Made by a program: the position numbers and the translations under genes. A stretch of DNA of 64,000 nucleotides, taken from assembly GCF_018390555.1 (NCBI RefSeq), contig NZ_JAHBGB010000002.1, positions 62,001-126,000 on the forward strand, read 5' to 3'. Each line of letters begins with the position of its first letter. Position 1 is the first letter of the stretch. Source of the stretch: Ancylobacter oerskovii. GTDB taxonomy: Bacteria; Pseudomonadota; Alphaproteobacteria; Rhizobiales; Xanthobacteraceae. The notes below the pieces were generated by a model. That model saw only the letters and a list, made by a program, of their open reading frames with translations. It was not told the DNA's origin and made no database searches. Of the stretch, positions 43,102 through 51,435 are shown piece after piece.

Positions 43102-44229
43102 TCAATCCATCACGATGAGCGGCTTGATCTCCTGCAGCGCATGCATGCGCTCCAGGGCCGTGTTGACCTCGTCGAGGCTGTAGCGACCGGTGATCATCTT
43201 GCCGAAGGGGATGCGATCGATATGGGCGGAGGCGAATTGAAGCGCCTTCCAATAGGACTTCACGTCGCCGGAGAAGGACCCGATGACGCGGATGTTCTTC
43301 TTGACGATCAGCGAGGGACAGAACGTCGCCGTCCCGCTGCCGAGCTGTCCGACGGTGAGATAGCGCCCGCCCTTGCGCACCAGTTCCAGCCCCTCGGCGA
43401 AGGCGCCGGGATGACCGGTGAACTCCATCACGATGTCCGGGCCGCGCCCGTCGGTGATCTCGCGCACTGCCGCGAGGCGCTCTTCGTGGGTCGTGCCCTC
43501 GATGGTGAAGGTGTGCGTGGCCCCGAAGTCGCGGGCGAGCGCAAGCCGGGCCTCCGGCGCACCGATGACGCTGACCGTGCGCGCGCCGTTGACGCGGGCG
43601 ACCGCCGCCGCCAGCACGCCGAGCGGTCCGGCTCCCTGGATCGCCACATGCTCGGACGGCTCGATGCCGCCGAGATTGTCGAAGGCGTTCATCACCGACC
43701 GGAAGGCGCAGCTGCACAGGCTGGCGACGCCGTCGTCGAGATTGTCCGGCACGCGCACGCGGCCCGATTCCGGCAGCACATAGCCATATTCGGAGAACCC
43801 GCCGAGCAGATAGGGCGGCTTTTCGATGTTCTCGTACATATAGGCGCGGCGGTTCTCGCACAGCGTCGGCTGGCGGGCGATGGTGCAGTAGAAGCAGTGG
43901 CCGCAGGCGGTGTGCGTCCACAGGATGCGGTCGCCGATGGCGAGCGGCTGGCCGACGCTATCGCGCTCCGCCCCCTCGCCGATGGCGACCACGCGCCCCA
44001 CCATCTCGTGGCCGAGGATCACCGGCAGATCGACCGCCAGGGACAGGTTGCCGCGCGACAGATGCACGTCGGTGCCGCAGATCGAACAGGCGGTCGTCTT
44101 CACGATCAGCGCGCCAGGTTCGGGACCGGAAGGCACCGGCACGCATTCGATCTTCACCGGTTGGCCGAACTGGCGGACCACCGCCGCGCGCGAGACGTCG
44201 GGAAGCTTGGTTTCACCCTTCATGAGCAT
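43102..44229 (-). CDS. Zinc-dependent alcohol dehydrogenase (MDR family)
   Basis: 375 residues from ATG 44229 (an internal ATG at 44223 is equally possible; no strong ribosome-binding site). Catalytic zinc ligands in CSICGTDVH and GHEMVGRVV; structural zinc cysteines in CGHCFYCTIARQPTLC; Rossmann motif AIQGAGPLGVLAAAV. It oxidises an alcohol or hydroxy-acid with NAD(P). Within the operon, together with the aldehyde dehydrogenase, it would convert an alcohol-containing substrate to the acid for CoA activation. Confidence 0.9.
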   Translation of the reverse strand: MLMKGETKLPDVSRAAVVRQFGQPVKIECVPVPSGPEPGALIVKTTACSICGTDVHLSRGNLSLAVDLPVILGHEMVGRVVAIGEGAERDSVGQPLAIGDRILWTHTACGHCFYCTIARQPTLCENRRAYMYENIEKPPYLLGGFSEYGYVLPESGRVRVPDNLDDGVASLCSCAFRSVMNAFDNLGGIEPSEHVAIQGAGPLGVLAAAVARVNGARTVSVIGAPEARLALARDFGATHTFTIEGTTHEERLAAVREITDGRGPDIVMEFTGHPGAFAEGLELVRKGGRYLTVGQLGSGTATFCPSLIVKKNIRVIGSFSGDVKSYWKALQFASAHIDRIPFGKMITGRYSLDEVNTALERMHALQEIKPLIVMD

Positions 44230-44243
44230 TGGATCACACACGT

Positions 44244-45527
44244 CTAGAGGTAACGGAACCAGAGGGTCACGAACGGCACGAAGGTGATGATCGCCTGACC
44301 GAGCAGCGCCGCGCCGAAGAACCATCCGAGATAGGGGAGCATGTCGGCGAGCCGGGCATTGGCCGCCCGCGCCGCCACGTAGAGATTGGCCGCCATGGGC
44401 GGCGTCAGCAGACCGATTTCCAGATTGGTGGCGGTGATGATGCCGAAATGCACGGGATCGATGCCGAACTTCTCCGCCGCCGGGGCCAGCAGCGGCCCCA
44501 TCAGCAGGATCGAGGCATTGGTCTCCATGAAGGTGCCGACCAGCAGGAGGACGACGTTGACCATCAGCAGGAAGGCCACCGGGCTCTCGATATAGGTCGC
44601 CACCCACATGGCGATGTCCTGCGGCACCTGGTTCAGCACCATGGCGCGGTTGAACACGCCGGTCATGGCGATGACGATCAGGATGCCCGAGCCGGTGATG
44701 GCCGCCGACCGGAACGAGCGCGCGAAGTCCCCGCTGGTGAGCAGGCGGCGCAGCAGCGAGACTCCGACCGCATACAGGCAGCCGATCGCCGCCGCCTCGG
44801 TGGGCGTCATCAGCCCCCCATAGATGCCGCCGAGGATGACGACCGGCAGCAGCAGCGCCGAGGCGGCCTCCAGCCAGATGGTCCGCTTCGATTTTCCGGT
44901 GGTGAGCGTGTCGCTGCCTTCCGGCCGGTTCTCGACGCCGCCCTTGAGCAGGCGGCGCGACAACGCGTTGTGCACGATGAGGAACAGCAGGCTCATCAGC
45001 GCCGCCGGCATCAGCGTGGCGAGGAACAGCTGCGAAATCGACACGCCGACCGTCGCGCCATAGAGGATCAGCGGGATCGAGGGCGGCACCAGCACCCCGA
45101 GCAGCCCGGCCGAAGACGTGAGCGAGGCGATGTATCCCTTGGGATAGCCGCGCTCGGCCATGGCCGGGCTGACGATGCCGCCGATGGCGGCCACCGTGGC
45201 GACCGAGGAACCGGTGATGGCGCCCATCATCGCCGAGGCGGCCACGGTGATGTAGCCGAAGGCGGCCCGGATGCGGCGCAGCAGCAGCTCGGCCAGCGCG
45301 ATCAGTTCCCCCGCCATGCCGCTGCGGTTCATCAGTTCGCCGGTCAGCATGAAGAGGGGAATGGCTACCAGCGGATAGCTGGAAATCTCCTCATAGGGGA
45401 TGTTGCTCAGGCCGGAGATGGAGAGCCCGAAGGCCCCCATCTGCAGGAAGATGACGAGGCCGAAGGTGACGGCGAGCGGCGCGCCGAGGACCAGGAAGAG
45501 GGCCATGAGGCCGAAGGTCAGCGCCAT
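44244..45527 (-). CDS. dctM: TRAP transporter large permease
   Basis: 427 residues, about 12 membrane segments, from ATG 45527 with GGAGG ahead. DctM blocks: ISSYPLVAIPLFMLTGELMNRSG, ASAMMGAITGSSVATVAAIGG, VPPSIPLILYGATVGVSI, and GLLTPPMAANLYVA near the C-terminus. With DctQ it forms the sodium-driven membrane part of a TRAP importer. The start overlaps the end of dctQ by 10 bp. Confidence 0.95.
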   Translation of the reverse strand: MALTFGLMALFLVLGAPLAVTFGLVIFLQMGAFGLSISGLSNIPYEEISSYPLVAIPLFMLTGELMNRSGMAGELIALAELLLRRIRAAFGYITVAASAMMGAITGSSVATVAAIGGIVSPAMAERGYPKGYIASLTSSAGLLGVLVPPSIPLILYGATVGVSISQLFLATLMPAALMSLLFLIVHNALSRRLLKGGVENRPEGSDTLTTGKSKRTIWLEAASALLLPVVILGGIYGGLMTPTEAAAIGCLYAVGVSLLRRLLTSGDFARSFRSAAITGSGILIVIAMTGVFNRAMVLNQVPQDIAMWVATYIESPVAFLLMVNVVLLLVGTFMETNASILLMGPLLAPAAEKFGIDPVHFGIITATNLEIGLLTPPMAANLYVAARAANARLADMLPYLGWFFGAALLGQAIITFVPFVTLWFRYL

Positions 45528-46093
45528 GGATCGAATCCTCCGGGTTCGCGCCCTTCGAGCGCACGCCAGATGTCGAGCATCGAATGGAAGGTCATGAGGA
45601 CCGCCCCGGCCAGCACGAAGCCGGCCGGAATGGCGACCGGCGTATCGCGGTCGATGAGACGCTCGCCCGAGGACCAGGCATAGTCGAACAGGTCCCAGGC
45701 CAGCACGATGAAGAACAGGCCGAAGACGAGGCACAGTATCGCCGCGACCGCATCGAGGCTGCGCCGCAGGAGGCCGGGCGGCAGCATCTCGACGATATCC
45801 GCCGTCAGGTGACGGTGAAGATGGCTGCACAGCGCCCCGCCGATGAAGGTCAGCGGCGACATGGCGACCATCGCCCATTCCCCGGTGTCGGCGATCGGCA
45901 GGTTGAAGGTGCGGATCGCGACCGACATCGCGACCGCGGCGATGGCCACGACCATGGCCGTGATCACCACCATGTTTTCCACGCGGGCGAGCACGAGCTC
46001 GCCCCGCATGAGCGCGCCGAGCACGGGGCTGCCGCCACAGGTCGCCGCGCCGGCTTTGCCGCCGCTCATCGCTGTCGTTTCGTCAAAGGCCAT
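45518..46093 (-). CDS. dctQ: TRAP transporter small permease
   Basis: 191 residues with four predicted membrane helices (VVITAMVVAIAAVAMSVAIR, WAMVAMSPLTFIGGALCSH, AVAAILCLVFGLFFIVLAW, AGFVLAGAVLMTFHSML). Size and gene order dctP-dctQ-dctM identify it. Overlaps dctM and starts 7 bp after the dctP stop. Confidence 0.92.
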   Translation of the reverse strand: MAFDETTAMSGGKAGAATCGGSPVLGALMRGELVLARVENMVVITAMVVAIAAVAMSVAIRTFNLPIADTGEWAMVAMSPLTFIGGALCSHLHRHLTADIVEMLPPGLLRRSLDAVAAILCLVFGLFFIVLAWDLFDYAWSSGERLIDRDTPVAIPAGFVLAGAVLMTFHSMLDIWRALEGREPGGFDPWR

Positions 46094-46100
46094 CGCCGCC

Positions 46101-47105
46101 TCACTCGCCGCGCGCCGCGGCGATTTCCTTCTTGAGCTCGGCGATGCGCTCCGCGCCGTAGACCGCTTCCAGCTTCTGCCAGCCGACCTGGCCGATACGG
46201 GCGAACTCGGCCATGGCTTCCGGCGTCGGGGTGACGACCTCCACGCCGCCGGCCTTGATCTTCTCGAGGAAGGCGGCGTTGGCGGCGCGATTGCGCGCGA
46301 TGCCTTCCTGCGCGGCTTCCTGGGCCGCCCGGGCGACGATCTTGCGCTGCTCCTCGCTCAACCGGTCCCAGAAGCGCTTGCTGACGGTGATGGCGCCCAT
46401 CGCATAGACGTGGTTGGTCAGCGTCATGTATTTCTGGGCTTCGAACAGGCGCGAATTATAGGTGATGCTGGCGCCGTTATCCTGGCCGTCCACGGTGCCC
46501 TGCTGCAACGCCACGAACAGGTTGGGCATCGGCATGGTGACCGCCTGCGAGCCCGCCGCCTCGAAGAAGCTGCGGATGGAGGCCGAGCCGGGCACGCGGA
46601 CCTTGAGGTCCTTCAGATCCTCGACGGTACGCACCGGATGCTTGGAATTGGTCACGGCGCGGAAGTCGAGCTCGAAATACGCCAGCGCCACCATGTTGTG
46701 CTTGGCGAGCGTCTCCCCCAGCGTCCGCTGCAAGATCCCCTTCGGATTGTAGAAGATCTTGTCGACCTCCTGGGTATTGGCCGCGATGTAGGGGAGGTAG
46801 TGGATGTCGAGCAGCGGATCGAGACCGGTCAGCGAGCCGATATTCAGGAAAGCGAACTCGACCGACCCCCGGCTGAGGTCGCGCCCGAGCGCCTCGTCGC
46901 CGCCGATCTGGCTGTTCGGAAACACGGTGATGTCGATCTCGCCATTGGTCCGTTCCTTGACGAGCCGCGCGAAGATCTGGCTCGCCTCGTCGGCGGCATT
47001 GCCCTGCGCGAAGACGTGGCCGAGGCGGGCCTTCTGAGCCAGCACCGGCTGGGACAGAGTCATGACGGATACCGCCGCGAGCGCGGCGAGAAGCAGCTTC
47101 TTCAT
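46101..47105 (-). CDS. dctP: TRAP transporter substrate-binding protein, DctP family
   Basis: 334 residues with a Sec signal peptide (LLLAALAAVSVMTLSQPVLA) and GGGAGGAAACC before the ATG. DctP blocks: RLVKERTNGEIDITVFPNSQ, LGRDLSRGSVEFAFL, LKDLKVRVPGSASIRSFFEA (the conserved carboxylate-binding Arg), VALQQGTVDGQDNGA. Ligands of this family are mostly carboxylates; operon context points to a hydroxy-acid or related C4-C6 acid. Confidence 0.94.
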   Translation of the reverse strand: MKKLLLAALAAVSVMTLSQPVLAQKARLGHVFAQGNAADEASQIFARLVKERTNGEIDITVFPNSQIGGDEALGRDLSRGSVEFAFLNIGSLTGLDPLLDIHYLPYIAANTQEVDKIFYNPKGILQRTLGETLAKHNMVALAYFELDFRAVTNSKHPVRTVEDLKDLKVRVPGSASIRSFFEAAGSQAVTMPMPNLFVALQQGTVDGQDNGASITYNSRLFEAQKYMTLTNHVYAMGAITVSKRFWDRLSEEQRKIVARAAQEAAQEGIARNRAANAAFLEKIKAGGVEVVTPTPEAMAEFARIGQVGWQKLEAVYGAERIAELKKEIAAARGE

Positions 47106-47123
47106 GGTTTCCTCCCGGGGAAA

Positions 47124-47161
47124 CGGCCGTCTTCTTCTTGTTTTTGTTCAGAAGACGGCCG
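47124..47161 (-). terminator. Hairpin between aldehyde dehydrogenase and dctP
   Basis: CGGCCGTCTTCT and AGAAGACGGCCG form a perfect 12-bp stem. On the minus strand it follows the aldehyde dehydrogenase stop and precedes the dctP ribosome-binding site, so it could attenuate read-through into the transporter genes; on the plus strand it is followed by GATTTTTC. Confidence 0.6.
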
Positions 47162-47167
47162 GATTTT

Positions 47168-48616
47168 TCACGTGTTGTGGTCGATCACCACCGTTTTGGC
47201 GACGGTGTATTCCTTCAGGGCCTCGAAACCCTTCTCGCGACCGTGGCCGCTCTTGCGGAAACCGCCGAACGGCAATTCGATGCCGCCGCCGGCCCCATAG
47301 CCGTTGATATAGATCTGGCCGGCGCGGATGCCCTTGGCCATCCGCATCTGGCGACCGCCGTCGCGGGTCCACACACCCGCGATGAGGCCGTAGTCGGTTC
47401 CGTTGGCGAGGCGGAGCACGTCGTCCTCGTCGTCGAAAGGCAGCGCGGCGAGCACCGGGCCGAACACCTCCTCGCGCGCCAGTTCATGCGTGCGCGGCAC
47501 GAGGCCGAACAGGGTCGGCGGCACGAAATAGCCGGCCTTGCCGGCCTCGGGGTGGATCTGCCCCTGCGCGGCCACCTCGATCCCGTCGCGCGCGGCGCGG
47601 TCGAGGAAACTCATCACGCGGTCGCGCTGGACCGCATTGATGACCGGGCCGCAATCGAGGTCCTGGCCGGGATAGCCCACCTTCATCGACGCCATGCGGT
47701 CGGCAAGCTTGCGCATGAAGGGCTCGTAGATCGATCGCTCGATGAGCACGCGCGAGCCGGCCGAGCAGGTCTGCCCGGCATTCTGCACGATGGCGCCGAT
47801 GATGACCTCGCACGCCCTGTCCTGATCGGCGTCGGCAAACACGATCTGCGGCGACTTGCCTCCAAGCTCCAGAACGCAGGGAACATGGTTCCTCGCCGCC
47901 GCCGTCTGCACCAGCGTGCCGACCTCCGGCGAACCGGTGAAGGAGAGGAAATCGATTCCGGCATGGCTTGAAAGCGCGGCGCCCGCCTCCTCGCCGAGGC
48001 CGGTCACGACGTTGATGACGCCGGCCGGGAAGCCGATCTCCTCGGCAAGCTCGGTGAAGCGCAGGCAGGAGAGCGAGGCTTCCTCCGCGGGCTTGAGGAT
48101 GGCGGCATTGCCGGCGGCCAGCGAGGCGCCGAGCGTGCGGCCGAACATCGAGGCCGGGTAGTTCCACGGGATGATGTGCCCGGTGACGCCGCGCGGCTCG
48201 CGCAGCACCATCACCTGGTAGCCCGGCAGGAAGGGAATGGTGTCGCCATGGATCTTGTCGGCGGCGCCGCCGTAATACTCGAAGTAGCGGGCGGTGACGC
48301 GGATGTCGTTCCGGGCGAGCTTCATCGGCTTGCCGGTGTCCGCCGCCTCGATCTCGGCGAGCTCGTCCAGCCGGTCGAGGATCAGCAGGCCGAGCCGGCT
48401 GAGCAAGCGCCCGCGTTCCAGGGCCGGCATGGAGCCCCAGGCCGTCTCGAAGGCGATGCGGGCGGCGGTCACGGCGCGATCGATGTCGGCGGCGCCCCCG
48501 CGCGCGATGCGGCCGATGGTTTCGCCGGTGCTCGGATCGATCACGTCGAGCATCGCGCCCGAAGCCGGCTTCACCCAGTGACCATCAATGAAAATCTCGT
48601 CGCGCCCCATCGGCAT
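47168..48616 (-). CDS. NAD(P)-dependent aldehyde dehydrogenase
   Basis: 482 residues from ATG 48616 (AAGGAG eight bases before; the ATG two codons later is also possible). Full ALDH pattern: IIPWNYPASMFGRTLG, FTGSPEVGTLVQ, catalytic Glu in VLELGGKSPQIVFADAD, catalytic Cys in NAGQTCSAGSRVL, and EVFGPVLAALPFDDED. Soluble. It is the first gene of the leftward catabolic cluster and probably oxidises the aldehyde made by the zinc alcohol dehydrogenase. Confidence 0.92.
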   Translation of the reverse strand: MPMGRDEIFIDGHWVKPASGAMLDVIDPSTGETIGRIARGGAADIDRAVTAARIAFETAWGSMPALERGRLLSRLGLLILDRLDELAEIEAADTGKPMKLARNDIRVTARYFEYYGGAADKIHGDTIPFLPGYQVMVLREPRGVTGHIIPWNYPASMFGRTLGASLAAGNAAILKPAEEASLSCLRFTELAEEIGFPAGVINVVTGLGEEAGAALSSHAGIDFLSFTGSPEVGTLVQTAAARNHVPCVLELGGKSPQIVFADADQDRACEVIIGAIVQNAGQTCSAGSRVLIERSIYEPFMRKLADRMASMKVGYPGQDLDCGPVINAVQRDRVMSFLDRAARDGIEVAAQGQIHPEAGKAGYFVPPTLFGLVPRTHELAREEVFGPVLAALPFDDEDDVLRLANGTDYGLIAGVWTRDGGRQMRMAKGIRAGQIYINGYGAGGGIELPFGGFRKSGHGREKGFEALKEYTVAKTVVIDHNT

Positions 48617-48867
48617 CCTCCACACTCCTTTTTTGCGTTTGTGGGGATGCTCTACGGCCGACCGGCCTTCCGCAATGCCGAAAAATGATAAGCGGCGTTC
48701 GGATTTTCCGAAGGGTTGACGGCGCGCCAGCCTCGTATGCGATGGCGATCGAGAGAAGAGCGGCGGGCAAGGCGAGCCTTTGCTCGGAGGTCAGGAGACC
48801 GGTTTGCTGCGGCGTGAAAACCAGGCGACGCCCCCTGCGGGGACGCGTCGATACCGGAGAATGGACC

Positions 48868-49014
48868 ATGAAATGGGAATATCTGGTGGTTGAAACAGCC
48901 TTGGATTCCGTCGCCCTCAGGGAACTGGGCGCGGAAGGATGGGAGCTCGTCACGGTTGTCTCGCCGGCGCACTTCGTGCTGCACTACTTCTTCAAGCGTG
49001 AGGCACGCGCGTAG
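48868..49014 (+). CDS. DUF4177-type small protein
   Basis: 48 residues: MKWEYLVVETALDSVALREL then GAEGWELVTVVSPAHFVLHY and FFKREARA. The WEYxVV start, LGxEGWELV centre and YFFKR end are the DUF4177 signature. GGAGA precedes the ATG. No function is known for the family. It is read rightward, away from the aldehyde dehydrogenase; the 251-bp leader 48617-48867 has two small hairpins (see findings). Confidence 0.8.
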   Translation: MKWEYLVVETALDSVALRELGAEGWELVTVVSPAHFVLHYFFKREARA

Positions 49015-49069
49015 CCGACATCGATCCTCGGGCACCGCTTCCGGGCGAAGCATCCATGGAGTGTTTTCA

Positions 49070-49423
49070 ATGGCCAAGCGTGACGCCGTCTTCCCCGCCG
49101 GCCGGCATGATCTCTACAAGGCGCAGACCTATTCCGCGGCGATCCGGTCGGGCGATCTCCTGTTCGTATCCGGCCAGGTCGGCAGTCGCAGCGACGGCTC
49201 GCCCGAGCCGGACTTCGAGACCCAGGTCCGCCTGGCCTTCGCCAATCTCGAGGCGACGCTGAAAGCGGGCGGATGCGGGCTCGACGACATCGTGGACGTG
49301 ACGACCTTCCATACCGATCCGCAGAACCAGTTCGCCACGCTCATGAAGGTCAAGGGCGACGTCTTCCCGGAGGAGCCTTATCCGAACTGGACGGCGATCG
49401 GCGTCAACTGGCTCGCGGGGTTC
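49070..49423 (+). pseudogene. RidA-family protein truncated at its C-terminus
   Basis: 118 codons of a good RidA (YjgF/YER057c/UK114) sequence: YSAAIRSGDLLFVSGQVG, LAFANLEATLKAGGCGLDDI, VDVTTFHTD and [15 protein letters not shown]. Homology stops exactly where the last strand, with its usual phenylalanine- and isoleucine-rich end, should follow. The frame then runs into the SnoaL-like gene in the wrong register and stays open by chance. RidA normally deaminates reactive enamine/imine intermediates; this copy lost its last dozen or so residues and is probably inactive. Confidence 0.75.
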
Positions 49424-49430
49424 GGCAAAT

Positions 49431-49784
49431 GTGGTCGCCTTCTACGAGCTGATGTTCAACGCCTGTCGGCCCGCCGAGGCCGTCGAGCGCTTCGTCGGGG
49501 ACGAGTACATCCAGCACAACCCGCATGTCGCCACCGGCAAGGAGGGCTTCATCGCCTATTTCGAGCGCATGGCGCGGGAATGGCCGGGCAAGCGGGTCGA
49601 GATCAAGCGGGTCGTGGCGGAGGGCGCGTATGTCGTTCTGCATTGCTTCCAGCACTGGCCCGGAAATCACGACTACGCCGGCATCGACATTTTCCGGCTC
49701 GACGATCAGGGAAGGATCATCGAGCACTGGGACGTGTTGCAGATCCTGCCCGAGCAGGCAGCCAACGCGAACGGCATGTTCTGA
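49431..49784 (+). pseudogene. SnoaL-like (NTF2 fold) protein, N-terminus lost
   Basis: 117 residues from a possible GTG at 49431: [60 protein letters not shown], ending NANGMF. This is a common SnoaL-like family, but about ten residues of the first helix are missing and no ribosome-binding site precedes the GTG. The missing part coincides with the break in ridA, so a deletion has joined two genes. A residual protein could still be made by coupling. Confidence 0.7.
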
Positions 49785-49942
49785 TCCTCCGTCCGGCCCG
49801 GCCGCCAGCGGCTTCTGACGACATGCCATCCGAGGCCATCGCGTCCCGTCTCAGATCGGCTTCTGATCGTGAAATGGCGCGGAGGGCCCCGCAACCAACG
49901 ACAAGAACCTCGGCAACGCCCCGAGCTGTCGAGGTTCTATGG

Positions 49943-50623
49943 TCATCGCGGCTCGGGAACGCGGCCCTGTTGCCGGGCGATCCGCAACGCCGCCTGTGCG
50001 GCGCCGAAACCGTTGTCGATGTTGACGGCGACGAGGCCCGGCGCGCAGCTGGCCAGGGCGGAATGCAGCGCCACATGCCCCCCCGTGGCGACGCCCCGCC
50101 CCACCGAGGTCGGCACCGCGATGATCGGCGCGGCGACGAGGCCGGCCAGCACGCTGAACAGCGCTCCCTCCATGCCGGCGACGGCGATGACGACGCGCGC
50201 GGCGCGAATCTCCTCCAGCCGCGCCATCAGGCGCCACAGGCCGGCCACGCCGACATCGGCGATCACCTGCGCCGGCACGCCGCAAAAGGCGAGCGTGCGC
50301 ACCGCCTCCCCGACCACCGGCATGTCGGCGAGGCCGGCGGCCACCACCGCGATCTCCGCCTTTTCCGCCAGGACTGGCGGCGTGCCGAAGATCGCCGTGC
50401 AGGAGAGCGGGTCATGATCGAGGAGCGCCTGCAGCGGCGCAGGCAGTTGCGCCAGCCTTTCGGCGGAAAGCCGGGTCAGCAGCAGCGGCCGCTCGCGCAA
50501 CCGCGCCTGCTCCAATATGGCGACGAGCTGCGCCGCCGTCTTGCCCTCGGCATAGACCGCCTCAGGCAGGCCCATGCGCGCCTCCCGCTCCCAGTCCATG
50601 AGCGGTGAACCCTCGGCGGTCAT
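49943..50623 (-). CDS. larB: LarB, pyridinium-3,5-biscarboxylic acid mononucleotide synthase
   Basis: 226 residues. The PurE-like fold appears in VVAAGLADMPVVGEAVRTL, VIAVAGMEGALFSVLAGL and VPTSVGRGVATGGHVALHSAL, the usual LarB pattern. The N-terminal part (GLPEAVYAEGKTAAQLVAIL) is also typical. LarB carboxylates and hydrolyses nicotinic acid adenine dinucleotide, the first step of nickel-pincer nucleotide (NPN) synthesis. The start overlaps larE by four bases; it ends the leftward operon. Confidence 0.94.
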   Translation of the reverse strand: MTAEGSPLMDWEREARMGLPEAVYAEGKTAAQLVAILEQARLRERPLLLTRLSAERLAQLPAPLQALLDHDPLSCTAIFGTPPVLAEKAEIAVVAAGLADMPVVGEAVRTLAFCGVPAQVIADVGVAGLWRLMARLEEIRAARVVIAVAGMEGALFSVLAGLVAAPIIAVPTSVGRGVATGGHVALHSALASCAPGLVAVNIDNGFGAAQAALRIARQQGRVPEPR

Positions 50624-51435
50624 TGCGCGGCCTCGCTGACGAAGGCGCTGCCGGTCCGATAGGGCGCGATGCCGGCGAACAGGCGGTTCTCCTCGGCGCA
50701 GCGCTCCACCAGCAGGGCGGTGAGCGCGGCCCGTTGCGCCGGGTCCAGCCCGCGGGCGATCTCCAGATGCACCCCGTCGCGCCGCACCCGCACGCGCACC
50801 GTCTCGCCGGTGCCGAGCCGCGCCCGCACCGCCCGCTCCGTGCGGTCGATGAAGGCGAGATCGCGCGGATCGATGGCGATGCCGGTTTCCACCCGGCTGG
50901 CGAGGCAGGGCTGGGCCGGCAACTCGGCGAAGCGGGTGAAGCCGAGATGGCGGGTGATGGCGCGGATCGCCGCCTTGTCGATCCTCGCCGTCACGAAGGG
51001 ATGCACGACGTCATGCTCGCGCGCGGCGATCAGGCCGGGCCGGTGATCGGAGAGATCGTCGAGATTGGTGCCGGAGGCGAGCAGGCGGTCGGTGGCCCCG
51101 CGCATGGCGGCATAGAGGTTCGACTTGCAGAAATAGCAGCGGTTGAACGGATTGGCGCGATAGGCGGCGTCGTTCTGCTCGCCGGCGTCGAGGAAGCGCA
51201 GATGCCACCCCTCCGCCCGGCCATGTTCCTCGATCAATGCGCGGGCGGCGGCGGGAACCGCCGGGGAGACCGCGTGGATCATCATCGGCGCGAGCGCCGT
51301 CGCCCGAGGCGCCACCCGATGCGCCACCGAAGCGAGCGTCATGCTGTCGACGCCCCCGCTCACCGCCACCGCGAGCGGGCCGAGGCCGGCGATGACGCTC
51401 TCCAGCCTCGCCAGCTGGTCAGCCACCTCCGGCAT
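50620..51435 (-). CDS. larE: LarE, sulfur transferase of NPN cofactor synthesis
   Basis: 271 residues, PP-loop ATP pyrophosphatase: AVAVSGGVDSMTLASVA. Cysteines Cys100 and Cys103 (NRCYFCKSNLY) and Cys177 (AQPCLASR) give the three-cysteine pattern of LarE proteins that carry a [4Fe-4S] cluster, rather than the single sacrificial cysteine of Lactobacillus plantarum. It adenylates and thiolates the carboxylates of the pyridinium precursor. The start shares one base with the larC stop. Confidence 0.94.
   Translation of the reverse strand: MPEVADQLARLESVIAGLGPLAVAVSGGVDSMTLASVAHRVAPRATALAPMMIHAVSPAVPAAARALIEEHGRAEGWHLRFLDAGEQNDAAYRANPFNRCYFCKSNLYAAMRGATDRLLASGTNLDDLSDHRPGLIAAREHDVVHPFVTARIDKAAIRAITRHLGFTRFAELPAQPCLASRVETGIAIDPRDLAFIDRTERAVRARLGTGETVRVRVRRDGVHLEIARGLDPAQRAALTALLVERCAEENRLFAGIAPYRTGSAFVSEAAQ

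Noticed and set aside
49070..50608. A 500-residue fusion of RidA with downstream sequence
   Set aside because: After residue 118 the frame is out of register with both the SnoaL-like gene and antisense to larB; it stays open only because of base composition.
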